From Dendrolimus kikuchii (taxonomy: Eukaryota; Arthropoda; Insecta; Lepidoptera; Lasiocampidae), in assembly GCA_019925095.2 (NCBI GenBank), contig CM034407.1:17614710-17678709 (forward strand): a DNA stretch of 64,000 nucleotides, in the 5' to 3' direction. Positions 20,969 to 32,261 of the stretch are shown here, piece after piece (position 1 is the first letter of the stretch; every line of letters starts with the position of its first letter). Position numbers and translations under genes: made by a program. Below the pieces are notes generated by a model, which saw only the letters and a list, made by a program, of their open reading frames with translations, was not told where the DNA came from and did not search any database.

Positions 20969-23900
20969 TATATATCGCGTGCTTCAAGCCAGAGGGGCGT
21001 GTAGCCCAACTTTTCAGGAGATACAAAAAACTTAATAAGTATTTTTTTTTTCAATATATCTCTATAACTGAAAATTTGCATGTGTTTATGAGAGTACTTC
21101 CTTGATTACGTGAAATGCTCTTTTTTTAAGTATTTCAGAACCCGCAATATTTCACATACTTCTATGTGGCTCGACAATTTTAGGAAAATCTTATGTCATT
21201 CCTTTTCAGAAAATGCTTTTATCGGATGGACGTATAATACAAAACTTTTGTATGCAATGAAATATTTCAAAAAAACATCTGAACTTAGTACAAGTATCGT
21301 ACAATGTCATTAATAAATATTTTTTCTTTAATGAAATGCAGTATATCTACCATTTTTGAAGATTATACGTCCAACTGGTTTGTCAAAAATTTAAAATTAG
21401 TTTCGTTCAAGACAGACGTAAAGACTATTTAAGGTTAATTTCGACGGTAGTGAAATAAAACAGGACACTCAAAAATTGTTTAAAATATTATTATTTAAAA
21501 AGGAACTTGTTTAACAAATAAACTTTTAAAAGCAAATAAAAACTTAGCATTATTAACACTTTAGTACTTCAATGATAATAATTATTGTTTCTTTGGTCCC
21601 AATCAGCATTCGCGAATTGCAGAGATATTACAATTGAGTATTAAAGAAAAGTAGTTTACGTAAATAACATAAACTGCTATAAAAATATCTAAGATGAAAA
21701 ACATGAATGACGCATTAGCACAGCTTAGCTGCACTTAATAAGTACTTTCCCTTTAGTTACATGCAACGCAATTAAAATTTAGGGCAGGTACAAGCAAGCG
21801 GCTTAATTAATTTAGATCCAACCCTGAGCAAGCAAAGGTAAGAAGTTCAAACATCTAAGTAGGTACCTATCAAATGTACTTATTAATTCGTTTTCCCTGA
21901 CCGACGTCTTAAATAGGAGGGTCGGGTTGCAGATAATTCCAATTCGTCATCATCTTGACGAGGCTTAGTCTGAGACAACGACCCTAAAACAGACTGAACA
22001 GGTAGATTTTTGTAGTAGTGATGATTTTTGGGTATCGTCCCATCCTGACACAGTGCCATCAGATCTGTGTGTTTTATTTGTTTTATTAAAATTTGTCCAG
22101 GGTACAATTTTGCAATATGCGAATTACGTTCCGATCTTGTCACTTTCTCCTTTAATTTTACCTCTTTGAATTCTTCCCAGTAATTAAATTTAAAAAAAAA
22201 ACGAATGTGGAATGTCTTTATTAAATCGTAACCATCTTACGTTAGCCCATTTCAAAACAGTTCCATCGATGGCTTTCATTATATTTGGAATAATAGTACT
22301 TCGCAATGCTTTGAAATCCAAAAAATCTGTGTGTTCCATAACTTTAACTTTATATGGATTGTCTTTACGGGCTAGTCGTATGACATTTTGCCAGTCATCA
22401 GGGATGTAGATATTGGCATACTCAGAAGCTCATTCAATTGTCGAGTGCATATTGTCGCACTCCATGTAGGTGTGTCCGGGTTCAAGAAATTTATGGTCAA
22501 TAACTCTAATATTATCACTGTCAGGTGATGTAATGAGGAAATTGAGCATAGCTACAAGCACATGATTTCTATTCTGCCCTGGACAGCAGTCAGAATATAA
22601 TATTAGGTGATGGTCGTTGGAGAGATTTGAGATGTAATTATAGAGACATGTTGATACTTCGTTTGATCCGCGGCTGGCTTCATATTCCGGCCAAAAATAA
22701 CAACCTTGTTTAGTCACTGCATTGTGAATAGTGAAATTTATGCTACCTAACTTCCGTTTATAAAATACAGGCTTTCCTAAAACTGAGACAATATAGCACT
22801 GCTTGAAAGTCAAAAGTACAAACATGCAAGGGACTATTTCTATTGCTTTAATTTTATTCGATTTTTTTTCTTCCTGTGCATAGTATTTTCTGTTAACATG
22901 CTGTTCGTATTCTTTTTGTTTCTCCTTTTGTTCTTCTTCAGTTAAGTGCTCATATTTGTTACACCAACACTGGTCCTTTCTTGGTTTGTGGAAACCTATA
23001 TTCTTCTCTAAAATGAGTTCTTTATACGAAGTTTTTCCAATGGGTTTCTTTTGATTCTCCAAACAATGCTGCTTATATAATTCATACATTTTTTCTTTGT
23101 TAAGAATTGTTTCCAAGTAAATATTTTTTGTACCTTTACGGCACCAATAAGAAGGCACTTTTGGAAATGAATCTATGTGATCATTAGCGAACTTCATGTT
23201 GTCTTCATCAAATTTGTTGGACGGTGTGTGATGGCCTCTTTCGTCAGGAGAAGGAATATTACCTACTCCTCGGCGCGCTTTCTTTAAAGCAGTACGGACC
23301 ATCTTGTCACTGATATCCAGTGTACGAAGAAAAAAAGGTTTATCGCCTGCGAATTAACCTTGAAACTGTAATTCAATGTAAATTTCCTTCTCGAATTGGT
23401 CACACGTGATACTGTTGCTTCAGTTGAAAACACGTTAGATACTATAAAATCCCTTTGTCTTTCAATACTACCCAAACCCCAAAATGACAAATGAATATTT
23501 TTTCTTATAATACTATAGTATTATCAATTTTTGTATGACAAGCTCGTTGACACTTACAATTTTTAGTGCTACACATTTTTGACGGTATATTCTTTCCTTG
23601 ACTTGATATATATGTTACACTGCTATTTTTCTTCGTTTTTCTAATGTTTTTCTTCCAATCTTTCTTTTGCATCTCTTCACTTCTTGACCATCAAGGTTAC
23701 TTTCAAATATGGGCGATTCTTCTACTTCTCGTGAATTAATAATGCTGCCTGGTGGTACAATTTGAACCAAACATGAGGTCATAACGGGAGACGTTGGTGA
23801 GCATTGATTTTCCTCTTCTTCAGGTTGGTAATTATGGTCTGCGACAAGAGTCATCGCTGTCATCAATGGAAGTTAGCAGATTCTCGGTTTGGTGGGTTTC

Positions 23901-24366
23901 CAGAAGTTTCTGTAATGCTAGGGCTTCCTATTGAGTGTATGGATGCTATTGTTGAATTGATGGAACAGATGATTCTAGTAGTTCGAAATCCTTGTTTGTC
24001 CTAAATACTGACACGTATGGACGTGACGAATGCTCGGAATGCAAAATCTCTATTTGCTCTTCAACCGAGATTGATGAGTCGTCATGATTTGATTGAGTCC
24101 CTAAAAAAGAATAAACTTGTTAAAATAAATTAAAGTGTGAAGTCCTCCTAACAAACAATGTGTAATAATTATTTACACAATACATTATTTATTTATTTAC
24201 ACAATTTTATTCGTTAGTTGTTATCAGACGACCACACATCAGGCGTGACAATTACTATTAAGAAAAAAACAGAGGTGGTGTATCGATAAACATATAAATG
24301 ATAGACGTAATAAAAAAAAAGTTTTTTTATTTATACGCCCCTCTGGCTTGAATCCCGCGATATATA
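20969..24366 (-). mobile_element. DNA transposon with ~32-bp TIRs around a broken uncharacterised gene
   Basis: tatatatcgcg..ttcaagccagaggggcgt at 20969-21000 is inverted at 24335-24366, with 30 of 32 positions matching. Inside is a minus-strand gene relic (21883-24100). The ends sit in TATATA sequence, so the target duplication cannot be fixed; a 4-bp TATA duplication is compatible. A cut-and-paste element is the natural reading, making the internal gene a likely transposase, but its family is not one I can name. An alternative is that chance inverted repeats surround a host pseudogene. Confidence 0.7.
21883..24100 (-). pseudogene. Broken gene of uncharacterised multicopy family (putative transposase)
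   Basis: The best block is a 290-codon frame at 23302-22430 with LILYSDCCPGQNRNHVL and VIDHKFLEPGHTYMECD then NMHSTIE. It ends at a TGA. The same frame continues beyond it (ASEYANIYIPDDWQNVIRLA..), then shifts at an A run near 22192-22201 into a frame ending at 21883. Upstream, frame breaks at the A run near 23330 and around 23600 separate earlier pieces (KRCKRKIGRKTLEKRR; SRRKFTLNYSFKVNSQ). The farthest upstream piece begins after a TTCTTTTTTAG acceptor at 24101. The SD..PGQN..N and H..ME.D..HS.IE pattern recalls an insect family of unknown function; I think of DUF7869-type proteins, with low certainty. At least three breaks make it non-functional. Confidence 0.7.
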
Positions 24367-24837
24367 GCAGTTTTTAGTTAAATTTTTGGCACTTGTTTTT
24401 AAATCATAGACTGACATCGTGAAAGAGACTTGCATGTATGCAAGTGGTTGAAGCAAATCGCGTGCCAAGATGGGAACAAGTGGAGGTCCATTGCGCCTGC
24501 CAACTCCTGTGGGAAATAAGCGTAATAATTTTTAAACCGATGTTTTATTCTGTAATAATAATAAATAACACCGTATTACGACCCATTGCTGGACTCAGAC
24601 CTCTTTGGGGGGAGTTACTTTTCATGTGTCCAGTTACACACATCGCTTGTATCGATCGATATTCATGTTTCATCATAATGTTTTCCTATCATCGTTAACA
24701 CAAGATTCGAAGCAACGTTTCTTTTAAAACGCGAGTTTGTGACGAGTGCGTTACTCACTAAGCTACGATACTTCCTTAACTTATAACTATCTTCATATTG
24801 TATGAAGCAGTATAGAGTTGTACAGAGAACTTGGAAA

Positions 24838-24950
24838 CCCAAGTCTGCTGTATAATAGTGTCGTAATTGCCGTTCACTGCAGTCATAATGTTGTTACAAT
24901 GATCGACCATTCAGACACGATCGCAATAGCAGACTTGAGGCTCTGAGTTG
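24838..24950. repeat. Foldback family F, single degenerate unit
   Basis: aagtctgctgtataatagtg..gatcgaccattcagacacga..gcaatagcagactt: the outer ends are inverted and the central stem is decayed. Confidence 0.65.
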
Positions 24951-25604
24951 ATATGATTGGTTGAATATTGTTGGAACAGTGCATAGTTATGTTAATAAGT
25001 AATGAAAGAAAATCAAAAGGAACGACAATGACTGTACATTATAGTGTTTTTTTTGATAGATGATTTCAATTATACGCTAGATGTCGCTGCTATCGATTCG
25101 TCTTTATTTTACATGCATCTGTGTATACTTACTCGTATTAGCTCTGATAGTTTGTTTAAATACAAAATTGGGCTTTTATTTTTTGACTGATTTTGTCATA
25201 AGAATATGTTTTGAATAATTAAATATTGGTTGAAAGCTTTATAAGGGATTCCAATATGTAAAGCTGATATTAAACGGTTCACTTCTGTCCTTCAACGACT
25301 GAATCAACCAAAGTGATTCGTGTGAACATGAAGTGTCATGTCACATGGCGAGGCCATACATAACACATCGTGGAACTCTCCGATGCGTTTCCACATTTTA
25401 CAAGGATAATAGTTAAAAATGTATGCAACAATTGTGTTATATCTTCCTTGTTTTTCTTTCTTTTAATAATTAATAGAGTTTGCTATATCACTGGCGCATT
25501 ACCAAAATTTTGAAGAAATAAATTGACACACATTATTCACGATAAATCTATATTACACGAATCTCAACAATAAAATCATAAAACCGGGACCCACAGAATC
25601 GACA

Positions 25605-26110
25605 GAATGGTCGACCGATGGCGTCATATTATAATGGCTGCTTTTTCATACGAGACGAACATTATTACGCGAATGGTCGACCATTCTGATGATACTGTAA
25701 TTATTGTCAGAATGGTTGACCACTCGTGACATAATTGTTATTATTTCCTATGAAAAAACAGCCATTATGACGCGAGTGGTCGACCATTCTGACGATATTA
25801 TAATTATAGTCAGGATAGTCGGTCACTCGGGTCTTAATGGCTGCTTTTTCTCGTACAAAACAAGCATTATGACGCGAATGGTCGACCATTCTGATGATGT
25901 TGTAATTATTGTCAGAATGATCGACCACTCGCGTCATAAAGGCTGTTTTCGATACGAAAACAATAGTTGTGACGCGAGTGTTCGACCATTCTGACGATCT
26001 TGTAATTATCCTTTGAATGGTCGGCCACTCGCATCTTAATGGCTGCTTTTTCATACAAAAACAAATATTGTGACGCGAATGGTCGTCCATTCTAATTATA
26101 ATATAATAGT
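25605..26110. repeat. Tandem array of five ~100-bp hairpin units (family F)
   Basis: Units start near 25605, 25710, 25813, 25915 and 26015. Each has an arm like gaatggtcgaccactcgcgtcataatggctg, a T/A-rich loop and the inverse arm cattatgacgcgagtggtcgaccattc, so each unit can fold into a stem of about 30 bp. Units are joined by tgatgatattgtaattattgtca linkers. The 157-aa frame through the array is a repeat artefact. Confidence 0.85.
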
Positions 26111-26764
26111 AGAATTGGGGCCTCGGTATCGCGCGGCATTGTATAGCTATAGGTGATGCAATAACGTTAAGCTGGTCCATATTATTTGCATTTTACTTTC
26201 CTGGTAGTACGGAGTGCATGTGTGCTTGAAGTTCTTTATGTGAAACTTACCACTTTTTAAAATTCAAAAATGCATTAAATCTTTAACAGTGTAGACTATT
26301 ATTGGCACCCTACCCTATGATTAGGACTGAATCAATATATTCAAAAGATTAAGAAATTTTAATATTTTTATTTTATTTTATACTCACAATCATATTTTTA
26401 TTAGGTACTATAATTGTGGGGGCTTGTATAATGTTTTGAGTAAATTAATAGGGTGCCAACAATTATATAGTTTTCCCTAGTTGGATTTTTATTAACTTTA
26501 ATCTTTGTGAAGTACACTTATAAAAGGGCCTAAGTGATTTCTATGTTATATTTCCAACCTTATTATTACAAGTCGCTGTTGATTTTTGGATCTTATTAAC
26601 ACATGTAAGCACTATTCTTTCAATAAAAATGTGTAAAAATTGTAATGAATAATTTTTAAAGTGAGATGTTTACTTTTTTTAATTGAAAAGAATCAAAAAT
26701 TCCAAATTACGCCCAATGTAATAATTATGAATAAATATTTATAAATAGAATTTTGTTTTATTTG
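26111..26764. other. AT-rich DNA, nothing recognised
   Basis: No exon or known repeat was seen. Confidence 0.4.
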
Positions 26765-26960
26765 AAAGTGTCTTAGGGTCCGTTCGATCTAGCGCAGTCG
26801 AAGCGCATGCGCATGCGCATGCAATGTGAGTGTGGTGAAATCGCACGTTGTTCCGAGTAGTATGCGCTTGGGTTCGCGCGCACCATTCAGCGCTGGTCGC
26901 TCGCAGACGCGGGATTGCCAGGATATGAAATAGCGCCGATTTTAATTCTAAGAATTTGCC
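26765..26960. promoter_or_regulatory. CpG-rich putative promoter with NRF-1/Ewg-type site
   Basis: A sharp GC and CpG rise in AT-rich DNA. The alternating stretch 26803-26822 contains TGCGCATGCGCA (26808-26819), an exact match to the NRF-1 palindrome consensus. It lies about 460 bp upstream of the first pickpocket ATG, but could equally serve a minus-strand gene. No TATA box or initiator was fixed. Confidence 0.4.
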
Positions 26961-27282
26961 GTCGATCAGCAAAAACTGCTTCGAAATCGACCCATTAGTT
27001 TTAATTTACCTAGTCTCATTTTGATTATGAGAGAAATTTTACTGTTCATATGGGTATTTTTGATAGCGTATTAATATACTATTGTGGCATGATAGGTGCC
27101 ATATCTATTATTAAAAGAATGGTTTCAGTGTAATAAGCCAAGCCCCAAAGTCTATTACGTATTTAATAAAACTAATAGGTTAATTTGATACAAAACCCAT
27201 AAAAACAAATGACATGGCAAGTAAAAACGCTGTAAGTATCACCATTGTTACATTGAAGGTAACAGGCAATACAAGCGTTACG

Positions 27283-28989
27283 ATGGATCTGTCAGAAAAT
27301 ATAATAAATGAATTTGAAGATATTACGCAGTCCAATACTAGTGATAGACCGGCGAAGAAGGTAAACAAGATTACTAAAATTGGGATCATCACTTCCTTAG
27401 ATGAATTCGCTCAAAACTCCACTCTGCATGGATTGAGATTTATCGTTGACAGAACATTGAACTATGTCGAGAAATTGTTCTGGTTGATAGTTGTGATTGT
27501 TAGTATCGTCATGTGCAGTTTCCTCATACACAACATGTGGTTCAAATGGCAAAGCAACCCTATAATCATTACTATGAACGAGAATCTCGTGCCTGTTGAT
27601 TCCGTTTATTATCCTTCATTAACCATCTGTCCACAAATAAAAATTAAAAAGAACTCCTACGACTTCGAAACAGAAAGAAATAATTATCAACAAGTCATGT
27701 GGAGTGGTTATAATGAAACTCCAAGCCATAAAATAAGACTAAGTAAGGTTGTAGATATAGCTTACATGTGTGACGCTGATGTATGGGACGGTCTCATGAA
27801 TTTCCCGATGCCCTACCACACTGTCAACATCGATAATATTCGAGACGTAGCCTTGGACTTCGAAGACATATTTAAAACTTGTGAATGGAATACTAATTCC
27901 ATACCTTGTGACACTCTGTACCAAAAAGTTATAACTCAAGAAGGAGTTTGTTTCACGATGAACGCTCTTAATGCAGATGAAATAATTCGTGGGAAAACTT
28001 TAAGAAACAAACTATATTTACCGAACAAAAGATATCGCCAAAATTTAAGTACGTCTGTATATCCTTTTAAGGGAAGTGTTAACGATGCGTCAGCCGAGTT
28101 TGCCATGACACTGAAAGAATATTTTGATTACGATGATAAGTCGTGTAGAAGATATAGCACGGGATTTTATGTATATCTTCAAGATCCTGCGGATATGCCA
28201 CAGGCAACGATACACTCCTATGTAGTTAAACCCAACCAAATTGTATCTCTGGCACTCAAATTAGACTCCGTGTCTACCTCCGAAGATTTGAAGTTATACT
28301 CAATCCAAACACGGCAATGCTATTTTCCAGATGAGCCGTACCTTAAGTTTTTTCGCACATACACAGAGAGCAATTGTAGATTAGAGTGTTTCGCGAATTA
28401 TACTAAACAACTGTGTGGTTGCGCCACATTCTACATGCCACGCGGTAATGCAACACCTATTTGTGACTCTTCTGAGATGTACTGCGTTAATATTGCAGAA
28501 ATACTTCTATATGGGTACATAACAAAACAGACAGTTGATCTCCTCAAAGAACTATATTCTTATCTTAATAAATATACGGATCAATACCTTAGTACGCAGG
28601 GGAGAGAATTTGCAGATGCATGTAAATGCTTGCCAACTTGCAACACTGTCAACTACGACGCTGATGTTATGGAAATAGACTATGATTTTGAATATTACTT
28701 TAATTCGTTCTGTAACCGATTAGAAAACTGCGACACGTACAACGAATCATACAAATATGCTAAGATTGAATGGATTTTCAAGCGTCACAGTTTCGTCGGC
28801 ATGACCCGAACTAGTATTTTTGGGGTTACTGATTTTATCGCACAATGTGGTGGTCTCCTCGGGCTGTTCCTTGGTTTTTCTTTCCTCACTGCGGTCGAGA
28901 TAATTTACTATGTTACTCTGAGATTAGGTTGTATTATAAGACGAGAGAAATTATCTAAAACTTTGAATGAACGAGATCTGACTGTATAA
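27283..28989 (+). CDS. ppk: Pickpocket (DEG/ENaC) sodium channel subunit, copy 1
   Basis: 568 aa from the ATG at 27283, which gives MDLSEN; the other copies start MDLVEK and MELAEN, so I prefer it to the upstream ATG at 27214. Layout: a short cytosolic N-terminus with the gating His-Gly motif (STLHGL, H49-G50), TM1 at about 65-87, a large Cys-rich extracellular loop (CRLECFANYTKQLCGC; CKCLPTCNTVNYD), and TM2 at about 515-545 with the selectivity-filter G-x-S in GLLGLFLGFS (531-533). The family forms trimeric amiloride-sensitive cation channels in the plasma membrane, used by insects in taste, mechanosensation, water sensing or pheromone sensing; which applies is not visible here. There is no intron in the coding region and no break. 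Length is normal for the family. Confidence 0.93.
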   Translation: MDLSENIINEFEDITQSNTSDRPAKKVNKITKIGIITSLDEFAQNSTLHGLRFIVDRTLNYVEKLFWLIVVIVSIVMCSFLIHNMWFKWQSNPIIITMNENLVPVDSVYYPSLTICPQIKIKKNSYDFETERNNYQQVMWSGYNETPSHKIRLSKVVDIAYMCDADVWDGLMNFPMPYHTVNIDNIRDVALDFEDIFKTCEWNTNSIPCDTLYQKVITQEGVCFTMNALNADEIIRGKTLRNKLYLPNKRYRQNLSTSVYPFKGSVNDASAEFAMTLKEYFDYDDKSCRRYSTGFYVYLQDPADMPQATIHSYVVKPNQIVSLALKLDSVSTSEDLKLYSIQTRQCYFPDEPYLKFFRTYTESNCRLECFANYTKQLCGCATFYMPRGNATPICDSSEMYCVNIAEILLYGYITKQTVDLLKELYSYLNKYTDQYLSTQGREFADACKCLPTCNTVNYDADVMEIDYDFEYYFNSFCNRLENCDTYNESYKYAKIEWIFKRHSFVGMTRTSIFGVTDFIAQCGGLLGLFLGFSFLTAVEIIYYVTLRLGCIIRREKLSKTLNERDLTV

Positions 28990-29174
28990 ACTTCATGTAC
29001 TTCGTTCAAAATATTTTCTTATAGCAAAACTACAATTTTTTTCATCGGAAATGTTGCTTTTATGATATATGATGTTGTCATCGGGACCACTTCTAATGTA
29101 ATTCTTAAAGTTGTGGGTTCCTGTTACATATCTTTAGCCTAAACGAGGAGAATCGCTATGGCTATTTTATACTT

Positions 29175-29825
29175 AAAGCTCGTTCCATTAGTAACTCACA
29201 ACATCCAAAATGCTCCGTTAGCCGTTCCACAAGGCGAACGCGATAGTTGTGGTCGTGGCGAAAACGTCACTAATGACGTCATTATTTTCAATCACACGAC
29301 GCTCACGTCGACTCATATCAAGGGGTGGGTCCAATAACCGTTCCACTTGGGCTTTTTATTTTTTTATTGCAGGAGTTCAGCAAATAGGCAGACGGCCCAC
29401 TTGATGGAAACCGGTTACCATCGCCTATGGACATTTGCAAAACCAAAGGTGACTGAAACCTGGTCACTAATGCCGGAACACAACACAAGGTTGTTATGGC
29501 GGCATACTCTAGACCAGGGGTGGTCGCCATCCAGTCGGGCAAATGCCCTACCACCTGGCTGTGGGTTGTTTAGTCGCCTCTTACGACAGGCCGCCAGGCC
29601 GCAGGAATTTATATTCTTTCTCCGTTCCTGCACGGATGGGACGGGTTTTCGATTGTAACGCCAGCAGGCAAGTGGAACGGGAATATCTTGGTCGTGAACG
29701 TGGTCGTTGTGAGTCCCTAATGGAACGTAGCCTATGTAACGTACCTACAGCTTTATGCTTTTTTTTATGTATTTCGTCCTTTGTCGTAATTTCCATTAGT
29801 TTTCAAGTAATTAGTAGTATTAAAA
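29175..29825. mobile_element. TIR repeat family D, interrupted by family A retroposon
   Basis: The left part gctcgttccattagtaactc.. and the right part gtggtcgttgtgagtcccta.. with its tail tagtagtattaaa match 17891-18455. The two parts are separated at 29352-29641 by a family A insertion just after ccacttggg. Confidence 0.7.
29352..29641 (+). mobile_element. Retroposon family A, nested in family D
   Basis: A T-rich head, attgcaggagttcagcaaat, an internally shortened body (the gctacaaatgcgctgctgct block is missing) and ttctttctccgttcctgcac. Confidence 0.85.
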
Positions 29826-30184
29826 CTTTTAAATCTTGATTGTTCTCTATAACATTGGCTATATTTCTTCGTACTTCTTCCTTTCAATCTTTGGAAACAC
29901 TACTTTTCTATAATATAATAAGTGTAAAGAATATTTAACGTTTTGGTCACAATTTTTGTCGACACATAGTTTTTTTTTCTTTTTTAAATAAAGTTAAACA
30001 ATATTATTAAAAAGTGTAGTCTATTTATTGAAATACCTGTACAAACACTTGTAACCAGTTTTACATAGTAAAACAGTGTCGATGACCAATCAGTCCGTAT
30101 ATTTTATTTGTAGAACTTATTATTTTTGTAACAATGAAACAACCGTGTACGCCATAACTGATTTATTCCGATCTACATCCGTTT

Positions 30185-31200
30185 ACATTTATTTATTTTA
30201 TTTATTTTTTTATTTATTAGCCTACAAACATCGCTATCATTACAGTTGCCACCAATACGATAGCGTGGTACACATAATACACTATAGATATATATATACA
30301 AATTCAGTCGTTATAACATATAATATAATACGCAGTTCTTGTGAATTCAGTCACAGTACAGATAAAAATGTCGATTTGTTCACATATCTTGTTCAATGTT
30401 CGCAAGGCCTGTGTCATCGGCGCCTTATTAAGCAAGTTGGTCATGCCATATGGTACTACGAACATTGGTGGCTGCCTACGTCTCAGCACAAAATTCGCTG
30501 GAAAGTTTAGTTTGATTTACATACATACATACATACATACATAACTTCACGCCAGTTCCCTTGCGGGGTAGGCACGAACAACAGAGCGCCATTTAGGCTT
30601 ATTCTTACATACCTCACTTGCTTCTTTGACATTCATAACTCTTGTCATGCACGCTCGTCTGTTCTTAAGGCTCCTGACATCACCTTATGCTAGTACACGA
30701 TCAATTTGATCATGGAAGGTGTGTCGTGGCCTTCCACGACTTCTGCATCCATCCACTTTTGCATTGTATATCTGTTTATTCATTCTTTCATCATGCATTC
30801 TTTCCACATGCCCGAACCACCGGAGCATTCCTTTCCTTACCTTCACCCCGACACTCTCTTTCAGACCAACTCTCTTTCTTACTTCGGTATTACGAACGCG
30901 GTCCGCAAGCGTCACTCCGCAGATTTTGCGCAGTGCTCGCATCTCGACCGCGTTTACTCTACTTTCATGCTCTTTCTTCCATACCCAACTCTCGCTTCCA
31001 TACGTGAGCGTAGGTACCAGCACCGCGTTGTGTACGGCGAGCTGGGCCTTCTGGCTGAGGTTCTTAGCGCCTAGAAGTTTACCTAACGCTCCATTCACAC
31101 TATTCCCCAAATTCACTCTTCTTTCTATATCAGCGGTGTACCTTCCAGCGGTGTAGTTTGATTTCAGCTATATATATATATATTATAATTCATACACCTT
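30185..31200 (-). pseudogene. 3' end of a non-LTR (Jockey/CR1-like) LINE, with nested RTE tail
   Basis: The minus-strand frame has RRRQPPMFVVPYGMTNLLNK and ALRTLNKICEQIDIF, a C-terminal stretch shared with the LINE at 38505-40955 (tgttcaatgttcgcaaggtc and following). An RTE tail at 30519-31153 is inserted into it. Confidence 0.65.
30519..31153 (-). mobile_element. RTE-type LINE 3' part, 635 bp, with 11-bp target duplication
   Basis: The longest copy of this family here. On the minus strand it codes VPTLTYGSESWVWKKEHESR, then MRALRKICGVTLADRVRNTE and KGMLRWFGHVERMHDERM, which is the conserved region after the RT domain. It ends in a (TATG)n-type tail. It is flanked by tagtttgattt at 30508-30518 and 31154-31164. 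The RT core and endonuclease are absent (5' truncation). Confidence 0.92.
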
Positions 31201-31407
31201 GATACGTGTTCGTCTGGACGAACCCTTAACTTTCTTCGTTTGCTTACATGACACGACTCGTCGATCTTCCAAGAAGATCACATGATGTCGAAACATCGCG
31301 CAAATCCATAAAGGGTCCTCGCGACGTACCAGCGTCGTTTTTTGGAGCTCCATCGCGGAGAAGCCCGCACGTATTAGATATTACGAATGTAAGTGTGTTT
31401 GTATTTT

Positions 31408-31660
31408 GACGGCCCCTGCGGTTGAGCGGCCTAAGCCTTTGCCGGCCTACCTCACTGTAACGAAGAGGCTCCGGGTGCGATTCGTGGTATAGTAAATTTC
31501 GGAAACGTATTTACTCCGTTATTTACTATGGTCTGGGGGTCCCGGATCGGCCCCAGAATAGTCCGTTGTATATTACCCATAACACAAGCGTAACTTGCTT
31601 AATTTGGAGATAATACAATATGTATGTTTGTCTGCCGATTATTTATTATTATTTATATTA
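31408..31660 (+). mobile_element. tRNA-derived SINE (SINE-1)
   Basis: gacggcccctgcggttgagc head, the family body and an ATT-rich tail. Complete. Confidence 0.9.
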
Positions 31661-31808
31661 AGTAATAATTAATTGTAATTAACTTTTTTAATTTATTGAT
31701 GCACAAAACAAATTAAAATATTACATTAGTAACATAACAATGTGGATTGCAATTCTAAATAGGTGCATACAGAAAACTTATAAAACTAAACAGGTGTAAA
31801 CGCTTTTG

Positions 31809-31866
31809 TGTATATATACATATACACATACACACGCGCACGCACGCACGCACGCACTCACGCACA
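31809..31866. repeat. TA/CA/CGCA microsatellite
   Basis: tatatacatatacacatacacacgcgcacgcacgcacgc-type simple repeat. Confidence 0.9.
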
Positions 31867-32261
31867 CCCATTAATTAATTAATAAATTAAAATATAGTGT
31901 ATTTTTAAAACATCCTCCGACGGCCAAATAACGTACTACCTACAATCACCTTATCAAAACAAATAAGAAAGATGAGATGAAAATTTAAAGTAATACAATA
32001 ATTAATATATTAAATTGTTGACTTAGACATGGGTTTAATATATATATTTTAAAGTCCATGGAAATCTCTAACCTACCACTTTTGTTTCCTGATAATTTTA
32101 GTCAACATAATTATTATATTTCCTAAATATTAATTTACTATACTAATATATATTATAATCTCTATCATGCAATTATGTTATTTTTATAATTTCTGGTCAC
32201 GCTACTAGTACAGAACTTTATAACATGTTTATTTATTTTTTTAGGAAATAAATAAACATAC

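Noticed and set aside
25605..26110. CRISPR-like array
   Set aside because: Regularly spaced repeats exist, but the whole unit is repeated, with no unique spacers; eukaryotic repeat array.
25707..26180. 157-aa minus-strand frame
   Set aside because: It runs through the tandem hairpin array; its peptide repeats (..RMVDHSRHN..) merely translate the DNA repeat.
30687..31156. Plus-strand frames of 106-145 aa
   Set aside because: Antisense of the RTE reverse transcriptase C-terminal region; the minus-strand frame is the recognisable one. The same applies at 32347-32733.
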